Origin: a virus | IMG/VR virus record: IMGVR_UViG_3300042324_000380 | Span: 1 to 30,309 of that record | Length of the DNA: 30,309 nucleotides | Direction: 5' to 3' (one strand) | In this document: one piece after another, positions 7,639 to 14,539 of the stretch | How positions within the stretch are numbered: the stretch's first letter is position 1 | Layout: every line of letters starts with the position of its first letter | Program-made: the position numbers and the translations under genes | Notes under the pieces: model-generated | What the model was told of the DNA's origin: nothing | Databases searched by the model: none | Seen by the model: the letters and a program-made list of their open reading frames with translations, nothing else

Positions 7639-10086
7639 TTAGACTGATAATCCTCTGGCATAACTACCACCGCGTTGTTTTGCGTCCAGCACTCCAGCCA
7701 TTGCTTCACTCTTGAAGCGCGGCAACAGTGATGCCATCTCGGCACGAACAGTTTGAGCAACACCAGTTTGCACATTGATTGTTTGATTTACAACTATAGT
7801 TTCACTTGGTGCCATGTCATTTGGAAGTATATATCCATTTGCCGCTGGAACAAATGTTTCTGGACCACGCTCTCCGACTCTATAGCCGCCGCCAGCCATC
7901 ACAGGACCACCATTTGCTCTGCCAGTAAGTCCTGTCATTTGTCCAAATGCAGCAGCGGCATTTGTTGTTGGAGATATAATACCTATTGCTGCCATAATAC
8001 CCTGTAGTATTGTTGTGCGAAGTATCATTGCTGCAATATCGCTCAGTATATTCTTAAACACCCCGCTCAATGCTTCTCCAAAATTTTCACCAGCAACTAT
8101 TGCTCTACTGAATTGATCTGCAAAGTCGGACATATAACCAAATGCTTGAATGATATATGGATTTGATCTTGCAAAAGCTTCTATATTTGCATCTCGCAGT
8201 TTGTTTGAAGATTCCAACAATGCTATTGTTTGCAATCTTAGTGCATCTTGTTCTCGTCCTTGTAGTTTATATGCTTCTACTGCTGCATTGATTGCTTGAA
8301 CTTCTGTATCATATACTTCTGTAGCAGTTCTACCATTTTCCAACAACGAAGTTCCTGTGCTCTTTAGTTGTTTCTGAAGTTCATCGTATGCACTTGTTAT
8401 TTGATCTATTCCCCTTGGAAGGTTTGCAGCAGTTCCACCGGCTTGTCCTAATGTCCCAGTTATTGTTCCTTGACCAAACATTGATGCAGCTTCTCCTCTT
8501 CCAGCAAATTGAACAGCTTGAGAGTTTGTCATTTTCATCTCTGCATTGAGACTTATTTGTGCTCTTGTAACTCCATCCAATGAAGATTTTAATTTATCTA
8601 TTGCTTTACTATAATCATCAATACCAATATATCCAAATAGAAATGCTTCATTAAGTTTATCTACTTCATCTTGTGCATTTTCTAATGGAGTTTTTATACT
8701 ATCTGTAATTTGTTTTCCAAATTGCATCATTGCCTTGGCATAATCTTCACCTTCTTTTACAATGATTTTTGCTCTCTCGGACAATGCTTGATTCTCTCTA
8801 TCAATACTGAGTGCAGCATCATTTGCGGTTATTGCTAATTTTTTAGTAGCAATTTCAGCATCTGCTGCATCTTTTTGTGCTTGAGTAAATCCAAATTTAT
8901 CTGGACTTGGAGCAATTCCAGAAAGTTGTGCTAAAAATTCATAAGTTGAATTATATAAATCATCAGCTTGCTTTGCAAGTGTATCCAATCCAACCAATTT
9001 AGCACCTTTTGATATTAAAAGTAATGTGCCAGTAAATGATAAAGCTAATGTTGATAATGCTGCTGTTGCTGTAGTTAGTACTGCTAAAACACTTCCACCC
9101 AATGCTTGCCATGCAACATTTATAGCAAATGCAGCATACGCAAATGCAACTCTTATTTTATCTGCTAATGATGCCAACAAACCTAACAGGCCACCTTGTG
9201 CTGCAACTTTAGCAATTGCTGCTGCCAACTCAAAGTTTAATATTCTTACAAATGCCACTGATGCAATGGACAAAGCAGCAAATCCAGCGGCCAGCACTGA
9301 AAACGCAGTGTCCAAATTTTTTACAATGAGTGTTGCTAATTTTGCTATTGCTTCTAATGCTGGTGCCAACTTTATCAATGCTGCTCTGAATTCATCATTT
9401 ACTGCATTACCAATACCTTCAAATGCTTTGGATATTTGGTCAATCTTTTTTACGTCCTGATCCGAGAATAGTATTCTTCCTTGCGTGGCCGATCTTAGTC
9501 CATTGATAGTAGAAGATATTTCAGTATATGCTTTCCCTAAAAGTTTAGTACCGATTTCTGCTTTTTTATTTTCATCAGTTACTCTTGTTAGTGAAGCCGC
9601 AACTAAGTCGAATCTTTCATCCGGCTTTAGACTTGCCAAATATGTAAATGAAAGTCCCAATTGATTAAATGACGCAATTGTATCTTTATTTCCATTGACT
9701 GCTTCATTTACCGATTTTTGCAGTTCTTTGTATGCTATTTTTATATCAGATACACTTGCTCCATTCCTTTTAGCAGCTATATCCAATGCATAGAACTTTG
9801 ATGCACTTGCGCCAACTTTTTCTGCTTCATCTGCAACCACAGATATGTCTTTAGCAACTTGAACAAACGCAGATCCAATCTTTTGTATTGCAACAATAGA
9901 AATAGCCTGAGTTGCGAATCTAGTGAGTGCCTTTGATACACCATCAAATGCATCTGTGGCACCTTGCGTATCTTTTTTTATACCAGCAGACCACGCCTTT
10001 GTCTGCTTCTGCATAGCAGTCAGCCCCTGCGTATATTTAGCTGTGGTTGCGACGAAATCTACGCTGACTGTACTTAGAGTTGCCAT
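7639..10086 (-). CDS. Tail tape measure protein
   Basis: This 815-residue protein is long, helical and Ala-rich. It starts with a coiled-coil region (AMQKQTKAWSAGIKKD) and a TMP-like core (VADEAEKVGASASKFYALD ... LGKAYTEI). It has a hydrophobic stretch at about 255-365 that could insert into the host membrane during DNA delivery. The C-terminal GGPVMAGGGYRVGERGPE motif is common in tape measure proteins. By the usual rule of about 0.15 nm per residue the tail would be near 120 nm; this is an estimate. The gene follows two chaperone-like genes and precedes the Dit-like gene, as expected. The promoter-like motif lies 19 nt before the ATG. Confidence 0.9.
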   Translation of the reverse strand: MATLSTVSVDFVATTAKYTQGLTAMQKQTKAWSAGIKKDTQGATDAFDGVSKALTRFATQAISIVAIQKIGSAFVQVAKDISVVADEAEKVGASASKFYALDIAAKRNGASVSDIKIAYKELQKSVNEAVNGNKDTIASFNQLGLSFTYLASLKPDERFDLVAASLTRVTDENKKAEIGTKLLGKAYTEISSTINGLRSATQGRILFSDQDVKKIDQISKAFEGIGNAVNDEFRAALIKLAPALEAIAKLATLIVKNLDTAFSVLAAGFAALSIASVAFVRILNFELAAAIAKVAAQGGLLGLLASLADKIRVAFAYAAFAINVAWQALGGSVLAVLTTATAALSTLALSFTGTLLLISKGAKLVGLDTLAKQADDLYNSTYEFLAQLSGIAPSPDKFGFTQAQKDAADAEIATKKLAITANDAALSIDRENQALSERAKIIVKEGEDYAKAMMQFGKQITDSIKTPLENAQDEVDKLNEAFLFGYIGIDDYSKAIDKLKSSLDGVTRAQISLNAEMKMTNSQAVQFAGRGEAASMFGQGTITGTLGQAGGTAANLPRGIDQITSAYDELQKQLKSTGTSLLENGRTATEVYDTEVQAINAAVEAYKLQGREQDALRLQTIALLESSNKLRDANIEAFARSNPYIIQAFGYMSDFADQFSRAIVAGENFGEALSGVFKNILSDIAAMILRTTILQGIMAAIGIISPTTNAAAAFGQMTGLTGRANGGPVMAGGGYRVGERGPETFVPAANGYILPNDMAPSETIVVNQTINVQTGVAQTVRAEMASLLPRFKSEAMAGVLDAKQRGGSYARGLSV

Positions 10087-10105
10087 AAATTATAATATGC
10101 TTTTA

Positions 10106-10115
10106 TATAAGTATA
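10106..10115 (-). promoter_or_regulatory. TATACTTATA promoter-like motif
   Basis: Exact copy on the coding strand, 19 nt before the ATG of the tape measure gene at 10086. Confidence 0.6.
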
Positions 10116-10127
10116 ATACAATAAATT

Positions 10128-10448
10128 TTATTTATCCTTCTTGCTTGCCATATATTGCATAAGTTGAGTCTTGATATCAGACTCTTGTTGTTTTATAGGC
10201 TTTGGTTCTTTTGGCATAAAATCACTTGTCTCATATTTCTTTTTACCGCCACCCATACAGTTTGCCATTACAGCGCACAGTAAAGCATTTCTGGCATCTG
10301 CTCTGCGCTCTCTGGCCTTCCAAGCATCCACCAATGCTATATACAGTGGATCGTTGGGACTCATAGCATACAACGTATCCAATGGTATTGGAACATTCAG
10401 TTCAACACATGCAAATGCAACTATGTCATGTGCTGAACTGTTTTTCAT
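10128..10448 (-). CDS. Tail assembly chaperone-like protein, second
   Basis: This 106-residue protein precedes the tape measure gene, the place of the lambda gpT-type chaperone. Its core WKARERRADARNALLCAVMANCMGG followed by a Lys-rich stretch and DFMP resembles the second tail-chaperone proteins of many siphophages, with a helical core and a flexible end. The start overlaps the previous stop as TAATG, suggesting re-initiation instead of the programmed frameshift often used to make a gpG-gpT fusion. The assignment depends on position and on this resemblance. Confidence 0.6.
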   Translation of the reverse strand: MKNSSAHDIVAFACVELNVPIPLDTLYAMSPNDPLYIALVDAWKARERRADARNALLCAVMANCMGGGKKKYETSDFMPKEPKPIKQQESDIKTQLMQYMASKKDK

Positions 10449-10675
10449 TACTTAGTATCTTCACTCATTGACTTTATAGCAGCCTGAAAGTCATCACCAG
10501 ATAGATTTTCAATAACATCAAATGTTACAGATTGATCTTTGGTATATTTTATCATATACACCAAATCACGCAAATCTGTTGCACTCTTATTTTCTTTACC
10601 GAAAAGTTCCATAGCATTTTTGCTGGTGAGCTTTTCATATGAACACATTGCTTTTAGACTAATTTTATCAAACAT
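10448..10675 (-). CDS. Tail assembly chaperone-like protein, first
   Basis: This 75-residue, acidic, mainly helical protein lies between the tail tube gene and the tape measure gene, in the gpG position. The C-terminal half (DLRDLVYMIKY ... SGDDFQAAIKSMSED) looks like the short helical chaperones that bind the tape measure during tail assembly. No enzyme or membrane motif is present. The call is mainly positional. Confidence 0.5.
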   Translation of the reverse strand: MFDKISLKAMCSYEKLTSKNAMELFGKENKSATDLRDLVYMIKYTKDQSVTFDVIENLSGDDFQAAIKSMSEDTK

Positions 10676-10680
10676 ATATT

Positions 10681-10911
10681 TTATTGTTTTACTGTATTAA
10701 ATTTGCGATATAGACCATCATACTTTATAAGAAACATCTTTATGTTCTTTTCTTCTTCACGACGCTGATGCATTGTAAGAACATACTTTGCTCGCTGATC
10801 ATCAGTCCACTCCGCACCATATCGTGGATGATTTTTGCCAATATACTTCTTGCGAGATTCACTAATCTTGCGTTTTGTTTCTTCGCTGTGCGTTTTTCCT
10901 GTGAAACTCAT
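10681..10911 (-). CDS. Stand-alone NUMOD3 DNA-binding protein
   Basis: The N-terminus of this 76-residue protein, FTGKTHSEETKRKISES then GKNHPRYG, is a clear NUMOD3 motif, the DNA-binding module in tandem at the C-terminus of GIY-YIG and HNH homing endonucleases. No nuclease domain is attached, and no GIY-YIG sequence is left upstream or downstream. It could be a remnant of a homing endonuclease or a separate DNA-binding protein. It sits within the tail module between the tail tube and chaperone genes. The motif TATAGTTATA lies 3 nt before its ATG. Confidence 0.8.
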   Translation of the reverse strand: MSFTGKTHSEETKRKISESRKKYIGKNHPRYGAEWTDDQRAKYVLTMHQRREEEKNIKMFLIKYDGLYRKFNTVKQ

Positions 10912-10914
10912 ACC

Positions 10915-10924
10915 TATAACTATA
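10915..10924 (-). promoter_or_regulatory. TATAGTTATA promoter-like motif
   Basis: Matches TATANTTATA on the coding strand, 3 nt before the ATG of the NUMOD3 gene at 10911. Confidence 0.5.
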
Positions 10925-10932
10925 TGCTAGCA

Positions 10933-10954
10933 GACTAAAAAGTTTGTTTTAGTC
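10933..10954. other. Stem-loop between NUMOD3 and tail tube genes
   Basis: The arms 10933-10940 and 10947-10954 form a perfect 8-bp AT-rich stem with a 6-nt loop. It lies just after the tail tube terminator and just before the NUMOD3 motif and start. It may be a secondary terminator or a structure limiting read-through; its role is unknown. Confidence 0.45.
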
Positions 10955-10970
10955 TTAAATATATGCATAA

Positions 10971-11003
10971 TAAAAAGCCGCTCCAAACGAGTCGAAGCGG
11001 CTT
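10971..11003 (-). terminator. Intrinsic terminator after tail tube gene
   Basis: The arms 10975-10982 and 10996-11003 form an 8-bp GC-rich stem (AAGCCGCT pairing with AGCGGCTT), followed on the minus strand by TTTTTA. It lies 24 bp after the tail tube stop and would isolate this highly expressed gene. Confidence 0.8.
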
Positions 11004-11026
11004 AGTTCAAATAATCTTAAAAATGA

Positions 11027-11452
11027 TTACGGATTGAAGTTAACGGCACCAGTCAGACGAACGCTGACGTTAGCAGTTAGCACGCCTTGCGACGGGTCAT
11101 CTGCTGTAATGGAGAATTCAGTGAAGGAACCGGTGAAGGCCCAGTCTGTATTGTCCGAGAAAGTGATCTTAAAGTTACTTGCACCGGCGTTTTGGTCGAC
11201 CGATTGAGAAACAATATAAAGATGTACAGCGTTGGCTGGATTATATTGCAACCCAAAGGTAAGCGTACCAGCGTCAGAAAGAGCAGAAGCTTTATATTCC
11301 TTAGCCACTGACGACATGTTAGTTACGTCAATTTCTGGACGGGTGAAGTTAGGGCCACCAATGTTGGTAACACCGTTGATTTCTTGAGGAGTGCCCGTAG
11401 AGCCGGTGGCTACTGCGAGAATTGTTTTTGAATAAATTGCTGGGCTTGCCAT
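11027..11452 (-). CDS. Major tail tube protein
   Basis: This 141-residue protein is beta-rich. The segments GVTNIGGPNFTRPEIDVTNM, GTLTFGLQYNP and the end VLTANVSVRLTGAVNF match the pattern of lambda gpV/HK97-type tail tube proteins, which stack as hexamers around the tape measure. It precedes the chaperone and tape measure genes, the standard order. It has its own strong Shine-Dalgarno sequence (AAGGAAA), an exact TATACTTATA motif 40 nt upstream and its own terminator, consistent with abundant expression. Confidence 0.85.
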   Translation of the reverse strand: MASPAIYSKTILAVATGSTGTPQEINGVTNIGGPNFTRPEIDVTNMSSVAKEYKASALSDAGTLTFGLQYNPANAVHLYIVSQSVDQNAGASNFKITFSDNTDWAFTGSFTEFSITADDPSQGVLTANVSVRLTGAVNFNP

Positions 11453-11486
11453 AAATTTCCTTATTTTAGATTATTTGATTATCTGT

Positions 11487-11551
11487 TCTTACTATAAGTA
11501 TAACAGAAATAAAAAAATGAACGGAGTTTTGGTAGTCTTCTTATAGTAAGA
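11487..11551. repeat. Divergent 12-bp inverted repeat around a bidirectional control region
   Basis: The arms 11487-11498 and 11540-11551 are perfect 12-bp inverted copies (TCTTACTATAAG and CTTATAGTAAGA) separated by 41 bp. The left arm overlaps the tail tube gene's TATACTTATA motif. The right arm extends to a degenerate version on the plus strand (11536-11545, 8 of 10 matches). The arrangement suggests divergent promoters or an operator pair. Confidence 0.6.
11493..11502 (-). promoter_or_regulatory. TATACTTATA promoter-like motif
   Basis: Exact copy on the coding strand, 40 nt before the tail tube ATG at 11452. AAGGAAA lies between motif and start. Confidence 0.65.
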
Positions 11552-11667
11552 TTTTTCTTGCTATTTTTCCTTTCCCGCGCAGTATATATAGATGTTCTGG
11601 TTGGGTAGTTTTAATCAAGGTTGTTGAAAAGGGGTGGACCTAAAAAGTTCACCCCTTTTTATTTTTA
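11552..11667 (+). ncRNA. Candidate small RNA or terminated leader
   Basis: On the plus strand, a degenerate promoter-like motif (11536-11545) is followed by about 110 bp without an open frame and then by a strong intrinsic terminator (11627-11667). No plus-strand gene lies upstream of that terminator. A short transcript, or a leader attenuating the downstream HNH gene, is the simplest reading. Ends are approximate and the RNA is inferred. Confidence 0.35.
11627..11667 (+). terminator. Intrinsic terminator upstream of the HNH gene
   Basis: The arms 11627-11639 and 11647-11659 form a 13-bp stem with one G-U pair and a 7-nt loop, followed on the plus strand by TTTTTATTTTT. It lies about 50 bp before the HNH start, with no coding gene before it on this strand. 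Confidence 0.8.
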
Positions 11668-11671
11668 CTTT

Positions 11672-11707
11672 TCGAAAGATTTTCGATGGTTTGGGATTTG
11701 ACCCAAA
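11672..11707 (+). promoter_or_regulatory. Two leader stem-loops before the HNH start
   Basis: A 6-bp stem with a 3-nt loop (11672-11686) is followed by a 6-bp perfect stem TTTGGG/CCCAAA with a 6-nt loop (11690-11707). The second lies 9 nt before the ATG at 11717 and could cover the ribosome-binding region, as hairpins do before some T4 homing endonuclease genes. Function is inferred. Confidence 0.4.
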
Positions 11708-11716
11708 TATATATTG

Positions 11717-12364
11717 ATGGAGATAAATAGTAAATATCTCCGTCAACAATCAAATACTAAAACTATGACAGATACAATTGAACGACCAGAAGGAACATAT
11801 TCACAAGAATATTTAAAACAGAAGACCAAGATTCTCAAATGGAGAGCGGATAACAAAGAGTGGGTAACTAATTATAACAGAGAGTATCAGCGCAAGCTGC
11901 GACAAGACCCGGTTAAATATCAGGAGATGCGCATGAGAGTAGAATTGCGTGCCTATCTAGTGGGGAAGTGGAAACAGAGTTATAAGATAGTTTCTGCACT
12001 TGGTCTAACCAGACTACAATTCGCTCAGAAGTATAACACCGACGAGGCAGGATTGAAGGAGTTACTTAAAACTTATGAAGTGGATCACATTTTACCAGCT
12101 ACTTGGTTCCACGACGTAAAGAATGCGCATTTGAAACCATACCAGTATAGACACGAGAATATACAACTAGTAAAGAAATTGGCAAATAGAAGCAAACATT
12201 CTTGGACAGACAGTGACGACCCACGAGTAAAATTAGTAAAAACTAAATTGGAATTATACCACGCCAATGCTTCAAATGATTATTCTAAAAATAAGATAGC
12301 AGAAGTAGAACGACTCTCTGCCGAAGCATATAAACTAGAACGCCTTTTAAAAAATAAAAAATAA
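11717..12364 (+). CDS. HNH homing-type endonuclease
   Basis: This 215-residue protein is on the plus strand, opposite to the surrounding late genes. Residues about 119-165 carry an HNH fold without zinc cysteines: VDHILPATWF (catalytic D-H), then HENIQLV and a final NRSKHSW with the Asn and Lys typical of this class. The N-terminal 115 residues are basic and helical (for example KWRADNKEWVTNYNREYQRK) and the C-terminus is a coiled coil (AEVERLSAEAYKLERLLKNKK). It is probably a free-standing homing endonuclease. An alternative ATG at 11765 (MTDTIERPEG) is equally plausible as start; neither has a clear ribosome binding site. The leader is highly structured. Confidence 0.8.
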   Translation: MEINSKYLRQQSNTKTMTDTIERPEGTYSQEYLKQKTKILKWRADNKEWVTNYNREYQRKLRQDPVKYQEMRMRVELRAYLVGKWKQSYKIVSALGLTRLQFAQKYNTDEAGLKELLKTYEVDHILPATWFHDVKNAHLKPYQYRHENIQLVKKLANRSKHSWTDSDDPRVKLVKTKLELYHANASNDYSKNKIAEVERLSAEAYKLERLLKNKK

Positions 12365-12365
12365 T

Positions 12366-12455
12366 ATGATTACACAATCTGAATTAAGAGATTTATTGGA
12401 TTACGACGAGAATACAATAGAGAGTTCGCATATTCCTAATAGTTATACTAAATGA
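12366..12455 (+). CDS. 29-residue ORF, possible homing-nuclease remnant
   Basis: The frame begins MITQSELRDLLDYDENT and ends after 29 residues. The start resembles the N-terminus common in phage HNH/AP2 nucleases, where an ELxxLLxYDxxTG pattern leads to a Trp. Here the frame continues differently and stops. Its stop overlaps the start of the next gene as ATGA, so it could also be a leader peptide for coupled translation. It lies 1 bp after the HNH stop. Confidence 0.35.
   Translation: MITQSELRDLLDYDENTIESSHIPNSYTK
12438..12447 (+). promoter_or_regulatory. Promoter-like motif on the plus strand (AATAGTTATA)
   Basis: One mismatch to TATANTTATA, here on the plus strand, 4 nt before the plus-strand ATG at 12452. 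It shows that the motif follows gene direction. Confidence 0.45.
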
Positions 12456-12682
12456 GCACAGAACAAGCAGACGAACAGAATAATTATAGTGTAACTGTAA
12501 CACACGCTGGCGTCAGCTTGGTAGAACGAACTCTGTCGTGTTTAGCTTTAGATTGCTTCTGTGAGCAAATAGAGCCTAAGTTTGATGGCACGACAGAGTT
12601 TTTCTTTAGTGATAAAGAATACGCAGCAGCGTTTTCTACCATAGTACAATTGCATCCAGTCAAGAAGGGTCGCAGTAAATAA
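12452..12682 (+). CDS. Hypothetical 76-residue protein
   Basis: I do not recognise this family. The protein has a beta-rich N-terminal half (YSVTVTHAGVSLVERTLSCL), two cysteines near LDCFCEQIEP and a basic end (KKGRSK). It belongs to a small plus-strand cassette with the HNH gene, is coupled by ATGA to the 29-residue frame and has its own promoter-like motif. Its 3' end overlaps the 3' end of the convergent gene at 12660 by 23 bp, with no terminator between them. Confidence 0.55.
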   Translation: MSTEQADEQNNYSVTVTHAGVSLVERTLSCLALDCFCEQIEPKFDGTTEFFFSDKEYAAAFSTIVQLHPVKKGRSK

Positions 12683-13442
12683 TTTTAAAATTACCGACCT
12701 CTGTTGCACCTGTATGTAGTAGTTGTCTTAGTGTTTCGTGACTGGTACCTATTTCATCAGCAGTGCGACGGAGACTGCTATAATGCACAGTCTTTAGTCC
12801 GTTTGTAAAAACCACGTTCTCAAAGTCATTGACCTGTTTGTAGTGCTTTTTAGCGCGCTTTTCAAAGTATTGCTCCCAAGTGTCGCCATCTAGTCTAGTG
12901 CCCTTATAAACCCAGTTAAGGCACTCGTAACCATGCAATACAATACAGTCTATTAAATGATAAGTGAGGCGGCTAGTCTTGGCACTTATCTCTGGTTTGG
13001 ATAAGCCCAAGTGAACCTCTTCACCAGTAACTACATTTATTATATAATGCCCGCGGCAGCGCACATGCCACGGAACAGTATAATCCAACCTTGGTGGTTC
13101 AACCGTTCTGTTCCACTTGCGAGCAGAAGTGTTATAAGAAAAGGCGGGGGCGTTTTTACTGGCAACAGTGAATGTTTTAACCAGTGCCTCCAACTCAGCA
13201 ATAGTCTTTGCTCTGAATCCCATCGGCATCATCGTGCGTTCCTCAACGCTGATACAGTCATCCTGCCTGAGACATAGGTAATAATTTCCGCCACCCATTA
13301 TAATATGACCACGACCACTACCAGCATCTATAGTTTTTATAAAAACGAAATGCTCTAGTTTCTTCTTTGGAATGTAAAGAAACTTTGGGATATACACCCG
13401 CTCATACTTTGTTGCTTCATCGCCTAAGTTTATCAATTGCAT
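12660..13442 (-). CDS. Putative DNA-binding protein with NUMOD-like helix-turn-helix
   Basis: This 260-residue protein has no nuclease motif that I can see. The C-terminus (KTVHYSSLRRTADEIG then TSHETLRQLLHTGATEVGNFKI) resembles the NUMOD1/intron-encoded nuclease repeat, a helix-turn-helix module followed by a beta strand. The stretch GHYIINVVTGEEVHLGLSKP followed by AKTSRLTYHLID has a similar layout, so two DNA-binding modules are possible. Residues 45-80 are beta-rich (GRGHIIMGGGNYYLCL). A 16-bp perfect palindrome lies immediately before its ATG and might be an operator. The function is unknown; a homing-nuclease relative or a regulator would fit. Confidence 0.55.
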   Translation of the reverse strand: MQLINLGDEATKYERVYIPKFLYIPKKKLEHFVFIKTIDAGSGRGHIIMGGGNYYLCLRQDDCISVEERTMMPMGFRAKTIAELEALVKTFTVASKNAPAFSYNTSARKWNRTVEPPRLDYTVPWHVRCRGHYIINVVTGEEVHLGLSKPEISAKTSRLTYHLIDCIVLHGYECLNWVYKGTRLDGDTWEQYFEKRAKKHYKQVNDFENVVFTNGLKTVHYSSLRRTADEIGTSHETLRQLLHTGATEVGNFKIIYCDPS

Positions 13443-13443
13443 A

Positions 13444-13459
13444 TTCCATATATATGGAA
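13444..13459. promoter_or_regulatory. 16-bp perfect palindrome, possible operator
   Basis: TTCCATATATATGGAA is a perfect palindrome that ends 2 bp before the ATG at 13442. It occupies the position of the ribosome binding site, so bound protein or RNA structure could block expression. Confidence 0.45.
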
Positions 13460-13482
13460 ATGAAATCTGTTAAGCGAGAATA

Positions 13483-13878
13483 TTATGGCACAATCTTTAT
13501 TTTATTTTCTGCCAGTATCAAACGAATCTGTGTTAGCAGTACGTTTGTTTCATCAATCTTTCTTGAGAGCACTTGAATATCCAGTTGCACTTTACCATCT
13601 GCTGCATAAGCTAATGCGGTTGCTTCTGATACTGCTTGTTGCTTTAATATTTGCGCATCGGAGGAAGTCCAACGTGGAGCTATACTCTTCCATTCTTCTA
13701 TTTTGGTGGTACGATTCTCGTTAGTTTTTATAATCTCCTGAGCCTCTTGTTTCCACTCCTTTAGATTTTTTATATCCGCGTGGTCAGTTAGTACGAAGGT
13801 GAATATCGAGCCGACTAAACTGGCTATTGTCAATATGTTGCCCAACGTAATTGTAGCTTGATATTCGGGCGTCTTCAT
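13483..13878 (-). CDS. Membrane-anchored coiled-coil protein (holin- or spanin-like)
   Basis: I use the ATG at 13878 (MKTPEYQATI); a GTG at 13884 would fall inside the promoter-like motif. The 131-residue protein has one membrane segment (about residues 10-30, TLGNILTIASLVGSIFTFVL), then a charged helical region (DIKNLKEWKQEAQEIIKTNE) and a second coiled-coil at the C-terminus. Small proteins with this plan in phages are holins, inner-membrane spanins or superinfection factors. No endolysin gene is next to it, so lysis is only one possibility. Confidence 0.5.
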   Translation of the reverse strand: MKTPEYQATITLGNILTIASLVGSIFTFVLTDHADIKNLKEWKQEAQEIIKTNENRTTKIEEWKSIAPRWTSSDAQILKQQAVSEATALAYAADGKVQLDIQVLSRKIDETNVLLTQIRLILAENKIKIVP

Positions 13879-13883
13879 GTACA

Positions 13884-13893
13884 CATAAGTATA
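13884..13893 (-). promoter_or_regulatory. Promoter-like motif (TATACTTATG)
   Basis: One mismatch to TATANTTATA on the coding strand, 5 nt before the ATG at 13878. Confidence 0.45.
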
Positions 13894-13905
13894 TACAAAA
13901 TAATA

Positions 13906-14532
13906 TTATAGATTATACTTTTTTGTCCACGAAGGATTGCAACTACCAAATCCGAACGTTACCCACATTTGCTGTCCAGTACCATGAACAACTGCTGCGT
14001 TTGTTAGATTGGTTGGAGAAGATGGGCCACCAACAGTTCCACTGTTAATTACAGTATAGCCGTTCGACGCAACCAATATCCACTGCAACTGCGAGCCATA
14101 TATATTGCCCGACCAAGTGAACGTAAACTTTTTATAATCTCCCGCCACTGGGTTTGTGATAGAAATAATTGGGCAGGATGGCAACGGTACAGCCACGACA
14201 CTGATTGTAACAACATCGCTGATTGCCGTGAATCCAAAAGAATCGGTTGCCACAGCATTGAGATAATAAGTTCCAGACGAACCAGTTGACCACGACGCAG
14301 TGAACGGCGAGTTATTATCACTAGCTATAGATGCACTATTGATAAAGAATTGAACATTGCTTATTGTGCCAAACTGCGTTGAAGCTACAGCAGTAATTGG
14401 TACAACTATACTTTGACTTACTGAGCATGGACTGGTTGGTTCAATAATAGAAACACTCACCGTATTAATCGGTGTAGGAAAGTGTTTCCAGTTGGTGTTA
14501 GTGAACATTGTTTTATTAGGTTGTTTTTTCAT
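13906..14532 (-). CDS. Ig-like virion/adhesion protein
   Basis: This 208-residue protein starts with MKKQPNKTMFT, nearly the same start as the LamG-like protein next to it (MKKQQPNKAMFT), which points to a shared targeting or docking peptide. Residues about 24-112 form a bacterial Ig-like domain of the Big_9 type (ISNVQFFINSASIASDNNSP then FTASWSTGSSGTYYLNAVAT). A second beta-rich domain (about 115-208) has a Trp-rich core and a CN-containing end. It is likely to be displayed on the virion. TATAGTTATA lies 7 nt before the ATG. Confidence 0.65.
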   Translation of the reverse strand: MKKQPNKTMFTNTNWKHFPTPINTVSVSIIEPTSPCSVSQSIVVPITAVASTQFGTISNVQFFINSASIASDNNSPFTASWSTGSSGTYYLNAVATDSFGFTAISDVVTISVVAVPLPSCPIISITNPVAGDYKKFTFTWSGNIYGSQLQWILVASNGYTVINSGTVGGPSSPTNLTNAAVVHGTGQQMWVTFGFGSCNPSWTKKYNL

Positions 14533-14539
14533 AGGTTTC

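Noticed and set aside
10440-10460. Programmed ribosomal frameshift between the chaperone genes.
   Set aside because: The only A-run lies after the stop codon of the first gene, and no XXXYYYZ heptamer with downstream structure is seen.
11552-11667. tRNA gene in the intergenic stretch before the HNH gene.
   Set aside because: No cloverleaf, no T-loop GTTCNANNC sequence and no acceptor stem; the structure fits a terminator.
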